Shown here in pieces: positions 41,620 to 52,943 of a DNA stretch of 64,000 bases; within the stretch, counting starts at the first letter, position 1; every line of letters starts with the position of its first letter. Below the pieces are notes generated by a model. The model was not told where the DNA came from, searched no databases, and worked only from the letters and a program-made list of their open reading frames with translations. The DNA is from Ferrovaceae bacterium (GTDB taxonomy: Bacteria; Pseudomonadota; Gammaproteobacteria; Burkholderiales; Ferrovaceae), in assembly GCA_027311025.1 (NCBI GenBank), contig DAICZS010000007.1, forward strand, positions 1-64,000, read 5' to 3'. The position numbers and the translations under genes were made by a program.

Positions 41620-43385
41620 GGCGTATAGAACGGCTGGACGATGTCCTGATTGCCCAGATTGCTGCTGGTGAAGTCGTTGAAAGGCCCGCTTCGGCGCTGA
41701 AGGAGCTGGTGGAAAACGCACTCGATGCCGAGGCCAGCGACATTGCCGTGACGCTTGAAGAAGGCGGCGTCAAGCGCATCCGGGTGGATGACAACGGGTT
41801 GGGCATGATGGCCGAGGACCTGCCGCTGGCCCTGGCGGCGCACGCTACCAGCAAGATCCGTACCTTGAACGATCTTGAAACGGTGTCGAGCCTTGGCTTC
41901 CGTGGTGAAGCGCTGGCCAGCATGGCCGCCATTGCAGAAGTCACCATCATCAGCAGAACGGCGGCATCCCCCAGGGCGTTCAGCATTCGCAGTCAGGGGG
42001 GAAGGGCAGAAGACGTCAGCCCTGCGGCGCGCGATCCTGGCACCACCATCGTGGTGGCCGACCTGTTTTCAGAGACGCCAGCACGCCGCAAATTTCTCAA
42101 ATCAGAAGCCACCGAGTTTGCCCATTGCGATGATCTGCTGCATCGGCTGGCGCTGGCCAATCCGCAGGTGACTTTTCGACTCACCCATCATGGCCGCGTT
42201 CAACGTCATTGGCCCGCTTCCAGTCTAGAATTGCGCGTGCGTTCCGTGTTGGGCGAAGAATTCATCGCAGCCGCCCTGTCCGTGACTGAGCAGGTTGCAG
42301 GCCTCAGCCTGCAGGGGTGGGTGGCACGACCCACATTCTCCAGGGCATCGCGTGATACGCAATATCTTTTCGTGAACGGTCGCTTCGTGCGCGACAAGCT
42401 GGTGGCTCATGCCATTCGCCAGGCCTACCAGGATGTGCTGCATCACCAGCGGCACCCAGCCTATGTCCTTTTTCTCGATATGGACCCTGCTGCGGTCGAT
42501 GTGAATGTGCACCCCGCCAAAACCGAGGTTCGTTTTCGGGAGTCGCAAGCGGTGCATCGTTTTGTATTTCAAAGCGTCAGCAAGGCGCTGGCAGGTACGG
42601 CCCCGGGACGCGAAGAAGCGTTTTCCCGGGAGCAACCCTACTATTCGCCCGGCACTGGCGTTCGCGCCGCAACACCGGTACAGCAAAACCTGGCCATCCG
42701 TGAGCCCGATGCCTTCCATGCGGCCCTGTTTGGGCCACTCTCCCGGCCCCTGGAACAGGCTGTGGAAAGTGCCGCAGCGAGCACGCCTCATGAGGGTGAA
42801 TCGCCCCCTCTAGGGTATGCCCTGGCCCAATTGCAGGGCATCTACATCCTGGCGCAAAACCGTCTGGGCCTCGTCGTCGTGGACATGCACGCGGCCCACG
42901 AGCGCATCCTCTACGAGCGTCTGAAAGAGGCCCTCAGCCGCCAGGAGCTCCTGTCCCAGCCGTTGCTCATTCCCTTGAGCCTCAATGTGGAGCGCGGTGA
43001 TGTGGCTGCAGTCGAAACCCACGCCGAAGCGCTGGCGGGGTTTGGCTTCGAACTGGCTGTGCTGGGGCCGGAGACGCTGGCCATTCGCGCGCTGCCGGCT
43101 TTACTTGCAAAGGAAGGCGCCGAGGCCCTGACGCGCAGCATCCTGTCCGAGCTGCGTCATTACGGCACTTCCCGCTTACTGATCGAAAAGCAGGATGCGC
43201 TGCTGGCCACGATGGCCTGTCACGGGGCCGTAAAGGCCAACCGGCAGTTGAGCCTGGCGGAAATGAACGCGCTCCTTCGCGACATGGAACGCATCGATCG
43301 TTCGGATCAATGCAACCACGGCCGTCCCACCTGGCGTCAAATCACGCTTGCCGAACTGGATCGCCTGTTCATGCGTGGACAGTAG
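41616..43385 (+). CDS. mutL: DNA mismatch repair protein MutL
   Basis: A 589-residue GHKL ATPase that links MutS recognition to strand incision. [23 protein letters not shown] and DNGLGM form the ATP site. The C-terminus contains [24 protein letters not shown] and CNHGRP, which correspond to the endonuclease motifs of MutL from bacteria lacking MutH; the usual DQHA reads DMHA here. It overlaps amiC by 4 bases. Confidence 0.96.
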   Translation: MRRIERLDDVLIAQIAAGEVVERPASALKELVENALDAEASDIAVTLEEGGVKRIRVDDNGLGMMAEDLPLALAAHATSKIRTLNDLETVSSLGFRGEALASMAAIAEVTIISRTAASPRAFSIRSQGGRAEDVSPAARDPGTTIVVADLFSETPARRKFLKSEATEFAHCDDLLHRLALANPQVTFRLTHHGRVQRHWPASSLELRVRSVLGEEFIAAALSVTEQVAGLSLQGWVARPTFSRASRDTQYLFVNGRFVRDKLVAHAIRQAYQDVLHHQRHPAYVLFLDMDPAAVDVNVHPAKTEVRFRESQAVHRFVFQSVSKALAGTAPGREEAFSREQPYYSPGTGVRAATPVQQNLAIREPDAFHAALFGPLSRPLEQAVESAAASTPHEGESPPLGYALAQLQGIYILAQNRLGLVVVDMHAAHERILYERLKEALSRQELLSQPLLIPLSLNVERGDVAAVETHAEALAGFGFELAVLGPETLAIRALPALLAKEGAEALTRSILSELRHYGTSRLLIEKQDALLATMACHGAVKANRQLSLAEMNALLRDMERIDRSDQCNHGRPTWRQITLAELDRLFMRGQ

Positions 43386-43395
43386 CCATAGCAAG

Positions 43396-44343
43396 ATGTC
43401 CAGCATGCGCGCCAGCGCCATATTCCTGATGGGACCCACGGCCAGCGGCAAGAGCGCCATAGCGCTCGAACTGGCGGCGCGTTTTCCCCTGGAAATCATC
43501 AATGTGGACTCGGCCAGTGTCTATCGGGGAATGGATATCGGCACGGCCAAGCCGGACGCTGAAACATTAAGGCGCGTCCCGCACCACCTGCTCGATTGCA
43601 TCGAACCCACCGAAGCCTACTCTGCAGCGCGCTTTCGTGACGAGGCCCTGCAGGTGATGCACGGAATGGCCCGACGCGGCAGGGTCCCCCTTCTGGTGGG
43701 GGGCACCATGCTGTATTTCAAGGCACTGCAACAGGGGCTGGATGACTTGCCCACCGCTGACCCTGCAGTGCGCGCCGAGCTCGATCAGGAGGCTCTGGAG
43801 CAGGGTTGGCCGGCAATGCATGCAGCCCTCTCGCGGGTGGATCCGGTCTCGGCTGCCCGGTTGCAGCCGGGAGATTCCCAAAGGGTTCAGCGCGCCCTGG
43901 AAGTGTACCGGGTTACCGGAATTCCACTTTCCCAATATCATGGCTCCGAGTCGCGTCAACCGCTCGATGCCAGGGTGCTGGCTCTGGGCTTGCTGCCATC
44001 AGATCGCAGCGTTTTGCACCGGCGCATTGCCGAGCGTTTCGATGCCATGCTGGAGGCAGGCCTGGAAGCAGAATTGCGGACCTTGCGCCAGCGTCATGCA
44101 CTGAACCCCGAGCTTCCCGCAATGCGTGCTGTGGGTTACCGTCAGATGTGGCAGTTTCTGGAGGGGCAGATCGACCGTGCAATGCTGCGCGAAAAAGGCA
44201 TCATTGCCACACGCCAGTTGGCGAAACGCCAGATGACCTGGATGAGGAGCTGGCCCGCGTTGCAAACCTTCGACGCGCTGGCCCCGGGGGTTGTCGGCGA
44301 GATTGAACGGGAAATTGCCCGGTTTCTGCAACCAAAACCCTGA
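43396..44343 (+). CDS. miaA: tRNA dimethylallyltransferase
   Basis: A 315-residue enzyme that prenylates A37 of tRNAs reading UNN codons. The start at ATG 43396 leads to [19 protein letters not shown] (P-loop), [16 protein letters not shown] and [10 protein letters not shown]. It begins 10 bases after mutL, a classic neighbour, and ends 2 bases from the convergent xseA stop. Confidence 0.96.
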   Translation: MSSMRASAIFLMGPTASGKSAIALELAARFPLEIINVDSASVYRGMDIGTAKPDAETLRRVPHHLLDCIEPTEAYSAARFRDEALQVMHGMARRGRVPLLVGGTMLYFKALQQGLDDLPTADPAVRAELDQEALEQGWPAMHAALSRVDPVSAARLQPGDSQRVQRALEVYRVTGIPLSQYHGSESRQPLDARVLALGLLPSDRSVLHRRIAERFDAMLEAGLEAELRTLRQRHALNPELPAMRAVGYRQMWQFLEGQIDRAMLREKGIIATRQLAKRQMTWMRSWPALQTFDALAPGVVGEIEREIARFLQPKP

Positions 44344-44345
44344 GT

Positions 44346-45674
44346 TCAGGGCTTGGTCTGGGTGACCCTGGCCTGAGCCTCGCCTGCTGCGAAGGCGATT
44401 TCGATGGTTTGTCCCGCAACGATTTCATGACTGGCGCGGATGATGCTTCCGGCCTCGTTGCGTACGATGCTGAACCCTCGTGACAACACGGCTTGGGGGT
44501 TGAGGTGGGTCAGTCCAGCTTCGAAGCGCTGCAGGGTTTGATGCTGGCGTTCGAAGTGCTGTTTGCCGGCGCGTGACAGCCGTTGGCGCAGGGCTTCCAG
44601 AACCAGTTTTTGCTGGCGCAGTCGCTCGCCCGGATGAACAAGACGCGCCCGCAACCTGCCCAGTTTCAATTCTTCGCGTTGCAAGCTGGTACGGGCCGTG
44701 CTTTGCAGGCGCCGTTGCACCATATCGAGGCGCATGCCATCCTGTTCCACGCGTCTTTGCAACAGGGTTCGCAGGCGTTGTCCCAAAGCGTTCAGATGGC
44801 GCAGCAGCCCCTGGCGATCCGGGCTGACCAGTTCAGCGGCTGCAGTGGGCGTGGGTGCACGGCGGTCGGCCACGAAATCGGCAATGGTGAAATCGGTCTC
44901 ATGGCCGATGCCGGCGATGACGGGGACCGGACAGGCAGCCAGGGCGCGTGCCACCACTTCTTCGTTGAAGGCCCACAGGTCTTCAATGCTTCCTCCCCCG
45001 CGACAAAGGATGAGCACGTCGCATTCGGCGCGCTGACCGGCAGTTTCGATGGCGCGCGCAATCAGGGTTGCGGCCCCTTCTCCCTGAACAGGAGTGGGGT
45101 AAAGAATGACCCGGGTGGCAGGACTGCGCCGCTTCAGCGTGGTTAGCACATCGCGCAATGCGGCAGCGGCAGGCGACGTGATGATGCCGATCGTGGCGGG
45201 GTGAGGGGGGAGGGGCTTTTTCAGGGCCTCATCAAACAAGCCTTCTCCAGCCAGTTTTTCCTTGAGTTGCGTGAAGGCCTCAAACAGCTTTCCCATGCCG
45301 GCCTGACGCATGGTTTCCACGGTGATTTGACAGGAGCCGTTGGGGGGATAGAAGGTGGTGGGGCCCTTGAGCTCGATGGCCAGTCCATTGCGTGGACGCC
45401 AGTCCAGGCGCTGGTTTCTGGAACGGAACATGACGCACCGGATCTGTGCGTTGGCATCTTTGAGATTGAAGTACCAGTGCCCCGAAGTGGCTTCGGTAAA
45501 GTTGGAAATTTCCCCCTGAATCCAGACGGCGGGCAAGGCCTCTTCCAGAACCCTCTGGATGCGTGAAGCGAAGCTTGAAACAGTGAGTATCAGCTCCAAG
45601 CTGTCTGGCAATTGAGGCAAAATCCCTTCGAGAGTGGCATCAGATTTAGAAGGCGATTTCATAAGCTCGGCCAC
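44346..45674 (-). CDS. xseA: Exodeoxyribonuclease VII, large subunit
   Basis: A 442-residue subunit of the single-strand exonuclease. The N-terminal OB fold (WIQGEISNFTEATSGHWYF), the catalytic core with GIITSPAAAALRD, RGGGSIEDLWAFNEE and GIGHETDFTIADFVAD, then a long coiled coil and a C-terminal domain. The small subunit xseB is not in the window. Met5 (45662) is an alternative start. Confidence 0.96.
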   Translation of the reverse strand: MAELMKSPSKSDATLEGILPQLPDSLELILTVSSFASRIQRVLEEALPAVWIQGEISNFTEATSGHWYFNLKDANAQIRCVMFRSRNQRLDWRPRNGLAIELKGPTTFYPPNGSCQITVETMRQAGMGKLFEAFTQLKEKLAGEGLFDEALKKPLPPHPATIGIITSPAAAALRDVLTTLKRRSPATRVILYPTPVQGEGAATLIARAIETAGQRAECDVLILCRGGGSIEDLWAFNEEVVARALAACPVPVIAGIGHETDFTIADFVADRRAPTPTAAAELVSPDRQGLLRHLNALGQRLRTLLQRRVEQDGMRLDMVQRRLQSTARTSLQREELKLGRLRARLVHPGERLRQQKLVLEALRQRLSRAGKQHFERQHQTLQRFEAGLTHLNPQAVLSRGFSIVRNEAGSIIRASHEIVAGQTIEIAFAAGEAQARVTQTKP

Positions 45675-45800
45675 GCCTTGATGAGCGGCTATTTTTTAAA
45701 ATATTGTTAAACAAAGCCATATTTTTTTGCTGTTCAAAAAATGCGCTAATCAAAAAAAGTCCATTAGGATGATGGGGTTGTCATAAATCAAAGGAAACTG
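45675..45800. other. AT-rich intergenic segment between xseA and exbB
   Basis: Part of the 222-base gap between divergent genes. It has several A and T runs (for example 45703-45712, 45723-45728, 45737-45743, 45755-45760), clearly poorer in GC than its neighbours. It probably carries the xseA promoter, but no convincing -35/-10 pair could be chosen. No gene or RNA was recognised. Confidence 0.6.
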
Positions 45801-45802
45801 TT

Positions 45803-45832
45803 CACAAAGTTATCCACAGACTTTGTGGACAA
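45803..45832. promoter_or_regulatory. Inverted pair of DnaA-box-like sites within a palindrome
   Basis: TTATCCACA (45810-45818) is a perfect DnaA box. TGTGGACAA (45824-45832) reads TTGTCCACA on the other strand, one mismatch from it. An 8-bp inverted repeat CACAAAGT (45803-45810) and ACTTTGTG (45820-45827) frames the first box. The pair lies about 11 bases upstream of the predicted exbB -35 and beside an AT-rich segment. Only two boxes are seen, so a replication origin is unlikely. Confidence 0.55.
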
Positions 45833-45842
45833 CTCGCATGGG

Positions 45843-45871
45843 TCGCCAATCCCTGCTCCTTCCATTACACT
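45843..45871 (+). promoter_or_regulatory. Possible sigma-70 promoter of exbB
   Basis: TCGCCA (45843-45848) and TACACT (45866-45871), each 4 of 6 consensus matches with a 17-base spacer, would start transcription near 45878, about 20 bases before exbB. Confidence 0.4.
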
Positions 45872-45896
45872 ACCACCCAGTTGATATCCTTGGGGA

Positions 45897-46511
45897 GTGG
45901 CAGTGCCACATCTGATTGAAGCGGCCGGATGGCCTAGTATCTTGCTGGTTATTGCTTCGATTGTGGGGCTTGCCATCATCTTTGAAAGATTGCTGGCCCT
46001 GCGCGCCTCCAGGGTGTTGCCCCCAGGGCTGCTCAACGACGTTCTGGCAGGTGTCCGGGACCAGGGGGTTTCGCCTCAACTGATTGAAAAAGTCGAAATG
46101 GGGTCGTCCCTGGGCCGTATCCTCGCCGCGGGGCTGCGCAACGAGCGCAATTCACGCGAAGCCATGAAGGAATCCATTGAAGAGGCGGGTCGTGCCGTGT
46201 TGGTGGATCTTGAGCGGTCGCTCTCAACCCTCGGCACCATTGCCAGCATCAGCCCCCTGTTGGGGCTGTTCGGTACGGTAGTGGGCATGATCATGCTCTT
46301 TGGCAGCCAGAATCCTGCAGGGGCCAGCCCTGCGGAATTGGCCCAGGGTATTTCTGTAGCGCTATACAATACCGCCTTCGGGTTGGTGGTGGCCGTGCCC
46401 AGCATGATTTTCTACCGTCTGTTCCGTTCGCGCATCGACAGGCTGGTGGCCGAGATGGAGCAACAGGCCATCAAGCTGGTGGAAGTGCTTCACGGGGAAC
46501 GCCTTCCGTGA
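45897..46511 (+). CDS. exbB: ExbB/TolQ/MotA-family proton channel protein
   Basis: A 204-residue inner-membrane protein with three transmembrane helices (about 13-30, 110-130, 150-170), the GLFGTVVGMI and ALYNTAFGLVVAVPSM segments typical of ExbB. With ExbD it uses proton-motive force to energise TonB-dependent transport, or serves as a TolQ-like channel. GTG 45897 or GTG 45903 could be the start; the latter is better spaced from GGGGAG. It overlaps exbD by 4 bases. Confidence 0.9.
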   Translation: MAVPHLIEAAGWPSILLVIASIVGLAIIFERLLALRASRVLPPGLLNDVLAGVRDQGVSPQLIEKVEMGSSLGRILAAGLRNERNSREAMKESIEEAGRAVLVDLERSLSTLGTIASISPLLGLFGTVVGMIMLFGSQNPAGASPAELAQGISVALYNTAFGLVVAVPSMIFYRLFRSRIDRLVAEMEQQAIKLVEVLHGERLP

Positions 46512-46933
46512 ATTTTCGCAGGGGACGGACCCGGGAAGAACCCGAAATCAATCTGATCCCCATGATCGACGTCCTGTTGGTCATCCTGATCTTTTTAATG
46601 ATTACGACGACCTACAACCGGTATGCCGGGCTGCGCGTCAACTTGCCCGAAGGAGCCGCAGGTGAGCGCGCCCCATTGCCGGCCGGTAGTGTCATTGAAG
46701 TGATCGTCGAAGCCTCCGGGCAGACGCTCGTTGACCGGCAAGCGCTTCCTGATCCAAGTCTTGCGGCGATTGAGGATGCCCTGCAACGCGCTGCCCATGG
46801 CGAGAAGGATGTTCCCGTGGTCATCAGTGCAGATGCACAGGCCACCCATGGCAGCGTGGTCAGGGTCATGGAGGCGGCCCAAAGTGCCGGTTTTCGTCGG
46901 CTGACGGTCATGACCCGGGTTCTGGCGCACTGA
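46508..46933 (+). CDS. exbD: ExbD/TolR-family biopolymer transport protein
   Basis: A 141-residue protein with a single N-terminal helix (about 18-38). EINLIPMIDVLLVILIFLMI contains the proton-carrying aspartate. The periplasmic part ends in the usual VMEAAQSAGFRRLTVMT fold. It starts with GTG overlapping the exbB stop and is followed 4 bases later by lpxK. No tonB is in the window. Confidence 0.92.
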   Translation: MNFRRGRTREEPEINLIPMIDVLLVILIFLMITTTYNRYAGLRVNLPEGAAGERAPLPAGSVIEVIVEASGQTLVDRQALPDPSLAAIEDALQRAAHGEKDVPVVISADAQATHGSVVRVMEAAQSAGFRRLTVMTRVLAH

Positions 46934-46937
46934 CTGC

Positions 46938-47954
46938 ATGGAACGGTGGCTGCAGCATCAATGGTATCAGCGCACCGCACCGCCGCTCTGGCTGTTGCCC
47001 TTGAGTCTTCTCTTCCACCTGATCGTCAGCTTGCGTCGCCGGATGGCAGGATGGGGATGGCTTGCTTCCCACAGGCTTCCGGTGCCGGTTGTGGTCGTGG
47101 GAAACATCACCGTAGGGGGTACCGGTAAAACGCCCCTGACGTTGGCGCTCGTAGAGGCGCTGCAGCAGCGCGGCTGGCATCCGGGCATCATCAGTCGTGG
47201 CTATGGAGCGGCGCTACCGGGCATTCGGGAAGTACATCCAGACGACGATCCAGTCAAAGCGGGCGACGAACCGGTTCTGATGGCCCGCCGGGCTGGGGTT
47301 CCGGTATGGATTGCGCGGGACAGGGCAAGCGCGGGACGCGCGTTGTTGCAAGCGCACCCTGAGGTTGATCTGCTGATCAGCGACGATGGGCTGCAACACC
47401 TCGCCCTCGCGAGGGACATGGAAATTGCCGTGGTGGATGGACGACGGCTGCTGGGCAATGGGGCCTTGCTGCCAGCGGGCCCGTTGCGCGAGCCCAGGAC
47501 ACGCCTGGATACCGTGGATGCAGTGGTGATCAATGGTTTGGTGCAGCCCGGTTTCTCCACCCGCGCGCCCCAGTTTGGCATGACATTACAGGGCCGTGCC
47601 TGGGTGCCCTTGGGTCAAGGGCTGCGCGAAGTGGCCCTGGACCATTTTCGTGGGCAAACCTGCCATGCTGTGGCAGGCATCGGCAATCCGGGGCGGTTTT
47701 TCGAGTACCTCGAGTCGCTGGGAGTCCAGGTGATTGCCCATGCATTTCCGGACCACCACGCCTTTACGCCAGAAGATTTGCGCTTTGAATTGACGGCACC
47801 CGTACTAATGACGGAGAAAGATGGGATAAAATGCCAGGGATTTGAATTGCCCGGGGCCTGGATGTTGCCTGTGGGCGCGATACTCGATCCGGGCCTGGGG
47901 GCCCTGGTCGATCATACCCTGCAGCGGAGGAGACATGGACGGACGATTGCTTGA
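46938..47954 (+). CDS. lpxK: Tetraacyldisaccharide 4'-kinase
   Basis: A 338-residue membrane-associated kinase that phosphorylates the lipid A disaccharide at the 4' position. [20 protein letters not shown] is the P-loop near residue 57, and [20 protein letters not shown] is the conserved catalytic region. It overlaps the following Trm112-like gene by 20 bases and is part of an lpxK-trm112-kdsB group; msbA is not adjacent. Confidence 0.95.
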   Translation: MERWLQHQWYQRTAPPLWLLPLSLLFHLIVSLRRRMAGWGWLASHRLPVPVVVVGNITVGGTGKTPLTLALVEALQQRGWHPGIISRGYGAALPGIREVHPDDDPVKAGDEPVLMARRAGVPVWIARDRASAGRALLQAHPEVDLLISDDGLQHLALARDMEIAVVDGRRLLGNGALLPAGPLREPRTRLDTVDAVVINGLVQPGFSTRAPQFGMTLQGRAWVPLGQGLREVALDHFRGQTCHAVAGIGNPGRFFEYLESLGVQVIAHAFPDHHAFTPEDLRFELTAPVLMTEKDGIKCQGFELPGAWMLPVGAILDPGLGALVDHTLQRRRHGRTIA

Positions 47955-48114
47955 AATTCTGGTGTGCCCGCTGTGCAAAGGCCCGCTGCTGCAACGTGCG
48001 GCACGTACCGAGTTGGTCTGTGCCCCCTGTCGTCTGGCATTTCCGGTGCGCGACGGCATTCCGGTCATGCTGGAAGAAGAGGCGCGTCGCTTGAACGACA
48101 CCGAGGAAGTTTAG
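47935..48114 (+). CDS. Trm112-family small zinc-ribbon protein
   Basis: A 59-residue protein starting [16 protein letters not shown] at ATG 47935 after GGAGGAG. Two CxxC pairs (CPLC and CAPC) form a zinc ribbon, and [17 protein letters not shown] closes the family signature. It is the bacterial UPF0434/YcaR type that almost always stands between lpxK and kdsB. Function is not well established; eukaryotic Trm112 activates methyltransferases. Confidence 0.93.
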   Translation: MDGRLLEILVCPLCKGPLLQRAARTELVCAPCRLAFPVRDGIPVMLEEEARRLNDTEEV

Positions 48115-48116
48115 GG

Positions 48117-48896
48117 GTGTCCCCTTCGTTCACAGCGATCATTCCGGCGCGCATGGGATCCACGCGATTTCCGGGAAAAGCGCTGGCGGATATCGCGGGT
48201 TTGCCCATGGTGGTGCATTGCGCCTTGCGCGCCCGGGATAGCGGGGCCGCACGGGTGGTTGTGGCGACTGATCATGAAAAAATTGCCACCGCGGTGCGCT
48301 CGGCGGGCCTTGAAGTGGTGATGACCCGGGCTGACCACGAAACCGGAACGGACCGTCTGGCCGAGGCGGCGGGTTTGCTGGGGCTCTCAGCAGATGAAAT
48401 CGTCGTCAATGTGCAGGGCGACGAGCCGTTAATGGCTCCGGAAGTCATCCGGTACGTGGCAGAACGGCTGGCTACCAGCACAGCCTGCGCCATGGCGACA
48501 GCCTGTTACCCGATTCACGACCGGGCGCACTTTGAAAGCACTTCGGCAGTCAAAGTAGTGCTCAACCGTGAGGGAGAAGCGCTCTATTTCAGTCGCGCGC
48601 CCATTCCCTGGCCGCGCGATGCCTTTGCCGCAAAGGCGTCTTCATGGCCAGGCACCTTGCCTGCCTGGCACCATGTCGGCCTGTATGCCTATCGGGTGGC
48701 CTTTCTCGAGGCTTTTACGGGCCTCTCCCGCTCCCCCCTGGAAACTTTCGAGGCCCTGGAGCAGTTGCGGGCGCTCTGGCACGGTTACCGCATCGCAGTG
48801 GTTACCACGGACCGTGCTCCGGCGCCAGGCGTGGATACGCCCGAAGATTTGGAGCGCGTGCGCGCTTTATTTGACCATCGTCCGGTTTCCGGGTAG
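48117..48896 (+). CDS. kdsB: 3-deoxy-manno-octulosonate cytidylyltransferase
   Basis: A 259-residue enzyme that activates Kdo as CMP-Kdo for lipopolysaccharide. The GTG at 48117, two bases after the previous stop, gives MSPSFTAIIPARMGSTRFPGK with the nucleotide-binding motif near residue 9. VQGDEPLM and the FSRAPIPWPRD segment are diagnostic. The frame open upstream to 47964 is shadow sequence. Confidence 0.95.
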   Translation: MSPSFTAIIPARMGSTRFPGKALADIAGLPMVVHCALRARDSGAARVVVATDHEKIATAVRSAGLEVVMTRADHETGTDRLAEAAGLLGLSADEIVVNVQGDEPLMAPEVIRYVAERLATSTACAMATACYPIHDRAHFESTSAVKVVLNREGEALYFSRAPIPWPRDAFAAKASSWPGTLPAWHHVGLYAYRVAFLEAFTGLSRSPLETFEALEQLRALWHGYRIAVVTTDRAPAPGVDTPEDLERVRALFDHRPVSG

Positions 48897-48924
48897 GTTC
48901 TCGGACTAACCATAACAAGTGTAG

Positions 48925-49599
<675 letters not shown>

Positions 49600-49621
49600 T
49601 TGACGAGGACCGGAAATCTCC

Positions 49622-50884
49622 ATGGCTAAACCCAATGCGTTTTACGCCCAATCGGGTGGTGTAACGGCGGTCATCAATGCCAGCGCTTGTGGAGTGATTG
49701 AAACGGCGCGCAAGCATCGCGACAAGATCGGCAAGCTGTATGCTGGCCGCCACGGCATTCTGGGTGCGCTCACCGAAGACCTCATCGATACCAGCAAGGA
49801 ATCTGAAGCAGCCATCCGTGCCCTGCGGCATACCCCGGCAGGAGCGTTTGGTTCGGCCCGCTACAAACTCAAGGGCCTCGAACAGAATCGCGCCGAATAC
49901 GAGCGGCTGATCGACGTGTTTCGCGCCCACAACATCCGTTACTTTTTTTACAACGGTGGTGGGGATTCCCAGGATACGGCCTATAAGGTTTCGCAAATAG
50001 GCGAGCAGCTGGCATACCCCATTCAATGTGTGGGTATTCCCAAAACCGTGGACAACGACCTGCCCCTGACGGATTGCTGCCCGGGGTTTGGCTCTGTGGC
50101 CAAATATGTGGCTACTTCCATACGCGAGGCAGGATTTGACGTGGCCTCCATGGCCAAGACCTCCACCAAGGTGTTTGTGCTGGAGGTGATGGGGCGCCAC
50201 GCAGGCTGGATCACGGCAGCTTGCGGACTGGCCGCTGACAAACCCGGTGCCGTTCCGCATATCCTGTTGTTTCCCGAAATTCCCTTCGAACCACAAAAAT
50301 TCCTGGAGCGCGTGGATCAGACCGTCAAGGAAAAAGGGTACTGCGTCATTGGCGTATCCGAAGGCCTGCAGGATGCCGAAGGAAAGTTTCTTTCCGAAAG
50401 CGGGCTGCGCGATGCCTTTGGACACGCACAGCTGGGCGGTGTGGCGCCGGTCATTGCCAATCTGGTGCGTGAGCGCCTGGGTTATAAATATCACTGGGCA
50501 GTGGCGGATTACTTGCAGCGCGCCGCGCGCCACATTGCTTCGAGAACGGACGTGGCACAGGCCTACGCCATGGGCAAGGCAGCCGTGGAGTTTGCCCTCA
50601 AGGGGCATAACGCGGTCATGCCCATTGTCGTGCGCAAGTCCAGCAAACCCTATGTCTGGAAAGTCGGCATGGTGTCCCTGGCCGATGTTGCCAACCAGGA
50701 AAAAATGTTGCCTCGTGATTTCATCACGCCTGACGGTTTCGGCATCACCGCCAAATGCCGCCGGTATCTCGAGCCCCTCATCGCTGGTGAGGATTTTCCG
50801 CCGTTCAAAAACGGCTTACCCGACTACGTTACTTTAAGGAACATTGCCGTCCCCAAGAAGTTGAAGACCGCGTTCAAGGTGTAG
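49622..50884 (+). CDS. pfp: Pyrophosphate-dependent 6-phosphofructokinase
   Basis: A 420-residue phosphofructokinase. Two positions point to PPi as phosphoryl donor: NGGGDSQDT (about 111-119) carries Asp where ATP enzymes have Gly, and PKTVDND (about 140-146) carries Lys where ATP enzymes have PGTIDND. The reaction is reversible and can serve glycolysis and gluconeogenesis. It lies 22 bases after adk and 30 before hppA, so PPi-linked genes cluster here. Confidence 0.94.
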   Translation: MAKPNAFYAQSGGVTAVINASACGVIETARKHRDKIGKLYAGRHGILGALTEDLIDTSKESEAAIRALRHTPAGAFGSARYKLKGLEQNRAEYERLIDVFRAHNIRYFFYNGGGDSQDTAYKVSQIGEQLAYPIQCVGIPKTVDNDLPLTDCCPGFGSVAKYVATSIREAGFDVASMAKTSTKVFVLEVMGRHAGWITAACGLAADKPGAVPHILLFPEIPFEPQKFLERVDQTVKEKGYCVIGVSEGLQDAEGKFLSESGLRDAFGHAQLGGVAPVIANLVRERLGYKYHWAVADYLQRAARHIASRTDVAQAYAMGKAAVEFALKGHNAVMPIVVRKSSKPYVWKVGMVSLADVANQEKMLPRDFITPDGFGITAKCRRYLEPLIAGEDFPPFKNGLPDYVTLRNIAVPKKLKTAFKV

Positions 50885-50914
50885 TGTCTGCAGCATCACA
50901 ATAGGGAGATAAAA

Positions 50915-52942
50915 ATGTCACAAGGTGTCTTGTTTGCCCTGGTTTGCGCAGTTCTGGCTCTTGTCTATAGTCTCAGTTCCTATCAGTGGGTACTTGCAAA
51001 ACCGAATGGCAATGCGCGCATGCAGGAAATTGCAGCTGCCATTCAAGAAGGGGCATCCGCCTACCTCAATCGCCAATACCGGACCATCGCGTTGGTGGGC
51101 GCCATACTTTTCGTGGTGATCCTCTTTGCCCTGGGGGCCAAGACAGCCATCGGCTTTGCCATCGGCGCCCTGGCTTCAGGCGCCACGGGCTTCATCGGAA
51201 TGAACGTTTCGGTCAGGGCCAACGTGCGCACCGCGCAGGCCGCGCATGACGGATTGAATGCAGCCCTCGCCGTGGCATTTCGCGGCGGGGCCGTAACGGG
51301 CATGCTGGTTGTCGGGTTGGGATTGTTGGGCGTGACGGGCTACTTTGCCATCCTGCAGTACATGACCCCCGCAGGAGCTGTAGTGGATGCCACGCCATTG
51401 GTGGGGCTTGCATTTGGCGGCTCGCTCATTTCCATTTTCGCACGTCTGGGAGGCGGGATATTCACCAAGGGTGCGGATGTTGGTGCCGACCTCGTAGGCA
51501 AGGTGGAAGCTGGCATTCCTGAAGATGATCCTCGCAATCCCGCGGTGATTGCCGACAACGTGGGCGACAACGTGGGTGATTGCGCAGGCATGGCAGCCGA
51601 CTTGTTTGAAACCTACGCCGTCACCATCATCGCCACCATGTTGCTAGGTGCCCTGGTGATGAAAGGTTTTGAGAATGCGCTGACTTATCCGCTGGCGCTA
51701 GGCGGGGTTTCCATCATCTCTTCGATCATTGGCACCTATTTCGTCAAGGCGCGCGTTGGTGGAAAGATCATGAACGCGCTCTACCGGGGATTGATCGTGG
51801 CAGGTGGGATTGCCGCAGTGGCGTTTTACCCCATCACGACCCTGCTGATGGGAAATAATCCTGCCGGCATCTCGCCGATGAATCTGTGGTTTGCTTCCCT
51901 CATCGGTCTCGCGGTGACCGCAGCGCTCGTGGTGATCACCGAGTACTACACGGCCACGGAATATTCGCCTGTGCAGACGGTGGCTGAAGCCTCCACCACC
52001 GGACATGCCACCAACATCATCGCTGGCCTTGGCATTTCCATGAAGTCCACCGCTGCGCCCGTGCTGGTGATCTGCCTTGGCATTCTGGGTGCCCATGCCC
52101 TGGGGGGCCTTTATGCCATTGCCATTGCAGCCACTTCCATGTTGTCCATGGCGGGCATCGTGGTGGCGCTGGATGCCTATGGCCCGATTACCGATAACGC
52201 AGGCGGCATTGCAGAAATGTCTGGCCTGCCACCAGCCATCCGCAACATTACCGACCCGCTGGATGCTGTGGGTAATACCACCAAGGCCGTGACCAAGGGC
52301 TATGCCATCGGCTCCGCCGGCCTCGCCGCCCTGGTGTTGTTCGCCGACTATACCCATCAACTTTCGGGGTCGTTGGGACGTGAGACCATATTCGACCTTT
52401 CTGATCACATGGTCATCGTGGGATTGTTTATCGGCGGCATGATTCCCTACCTGTTTGCGGCCATGGCCATGGAGGCGGTAGGGCGCTCGGCTGGTGCCGT
52501 GGTGCTTGAAGTGCGACGTCAGTTCCGCGAAATGCCTGGAATCATGACCGGAGCACAACGACCGGATTACACCCGTGCCGTGGACTTGCTGACCAAGGCA
52601 GCCATCAAGGAAATGATCATTCCTTCGTTACTGCCGGTGCTGGTTCCCGTCGTGGTGGGTTTGGTGCTGGGCGCCAAGGCCTTGGGGGGCGTTTTGATGG
52701 GTACCATCATCACGGGCCTGTTCGTCGCCATCTCCATGACCACGGGGGGTGGGGCCTGGGACAATGCCAAAAAGTACATCGAGGATGATCACTTTGGCGG
52801 CAAGGGCTCTGACGCACATAAAGCTGCGGTGACTGGCGACACGGTGGGAGACCCCTACAAGGATACCGCCGGCCCTGCGGTCAACCCCATGATCAAGATC
52901 ATCAATATCGTGGCATTGATGATCGTTCCGCTGCTGCACTGA
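50915..52942 (+). CDS. hppA: Membrane-bound proton-pumping pyrophosphatase
   Basis: A 675-residue protein with about 16 transmembrane helices that couples PPi hydrolysis to proton export. [20 protein letters not shown] with [20 protein letters not shown] forms the PPi/Mg site. GNTTKA near residue 452 carries Lys at the position that marks the K+-independent subfamily (K+-dependent enzymes have GNTTAA). A strong AGGGAG ribosome site precedes the ATG. Confidence 0.97.
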   Translation: MSQGVLFALVCAVLALVYSLSSYQWVLAKPNGNARMQEIAAAIQEGASAYLNRQYRTIALVGAILFVVILFALGAKTAIGFAIGALASGATGFIGMNVSVRANVRTAQAAHDGLNAALAVAFRGGAVTGMLVVGLGLLGVTGYFAILQYMTPAGAVVDATPLVGLAFGGSLISIFARLGGGIFTKGADVGADLVGKVEAGIPEDDPRNPAVIADNVGDNVGDCAGMAADLFETYAVTIIATMLLGALVMKGFENALTYPLALGGVSIISSIIGTYFVKARVGGKIMNALYRGLIVAGGIAAVAFYPITTLLMGNNPAGISPMNLWFASLIGLAVTAALVVITEYYTATEYSPVQTVAEASTTGHATNIIAGLGISMKSTAAPVLVICLGILGAHALGGLYAIAIAATSMLSMAGIVVALDAYGPITDNAGGIAEMSGLPPAIRNITDPLDAVGNTTKAVTKGYAIGSAGLAALVLFADYTHQLSGSLGRETIFDLSDHMVIVGLFIGGMIPYLFAAMAMEAVGRSAGAVVLEVRRQFREMPGIMTGAQRPDYTRAVDLLTKAAIKEMIIPSLLPVLVPVVVGLVLGAKALGGVLMGTIITGLFVAISMTTGGGAWDNAKKYIEDDHFGGKGSDAHKAAVTGDTVGDPYKDTAGPAVNPMIKIINIVALMIVPLLH

Positions 52943-52943
52943 A

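Noticed and set aside
45675-45896. Chromosomal replication origin
   Set aside because: Only two DnaA-like boxes are present, and dnaA, dnaN, gyrB, rpmH and gidA are all absent from the window.
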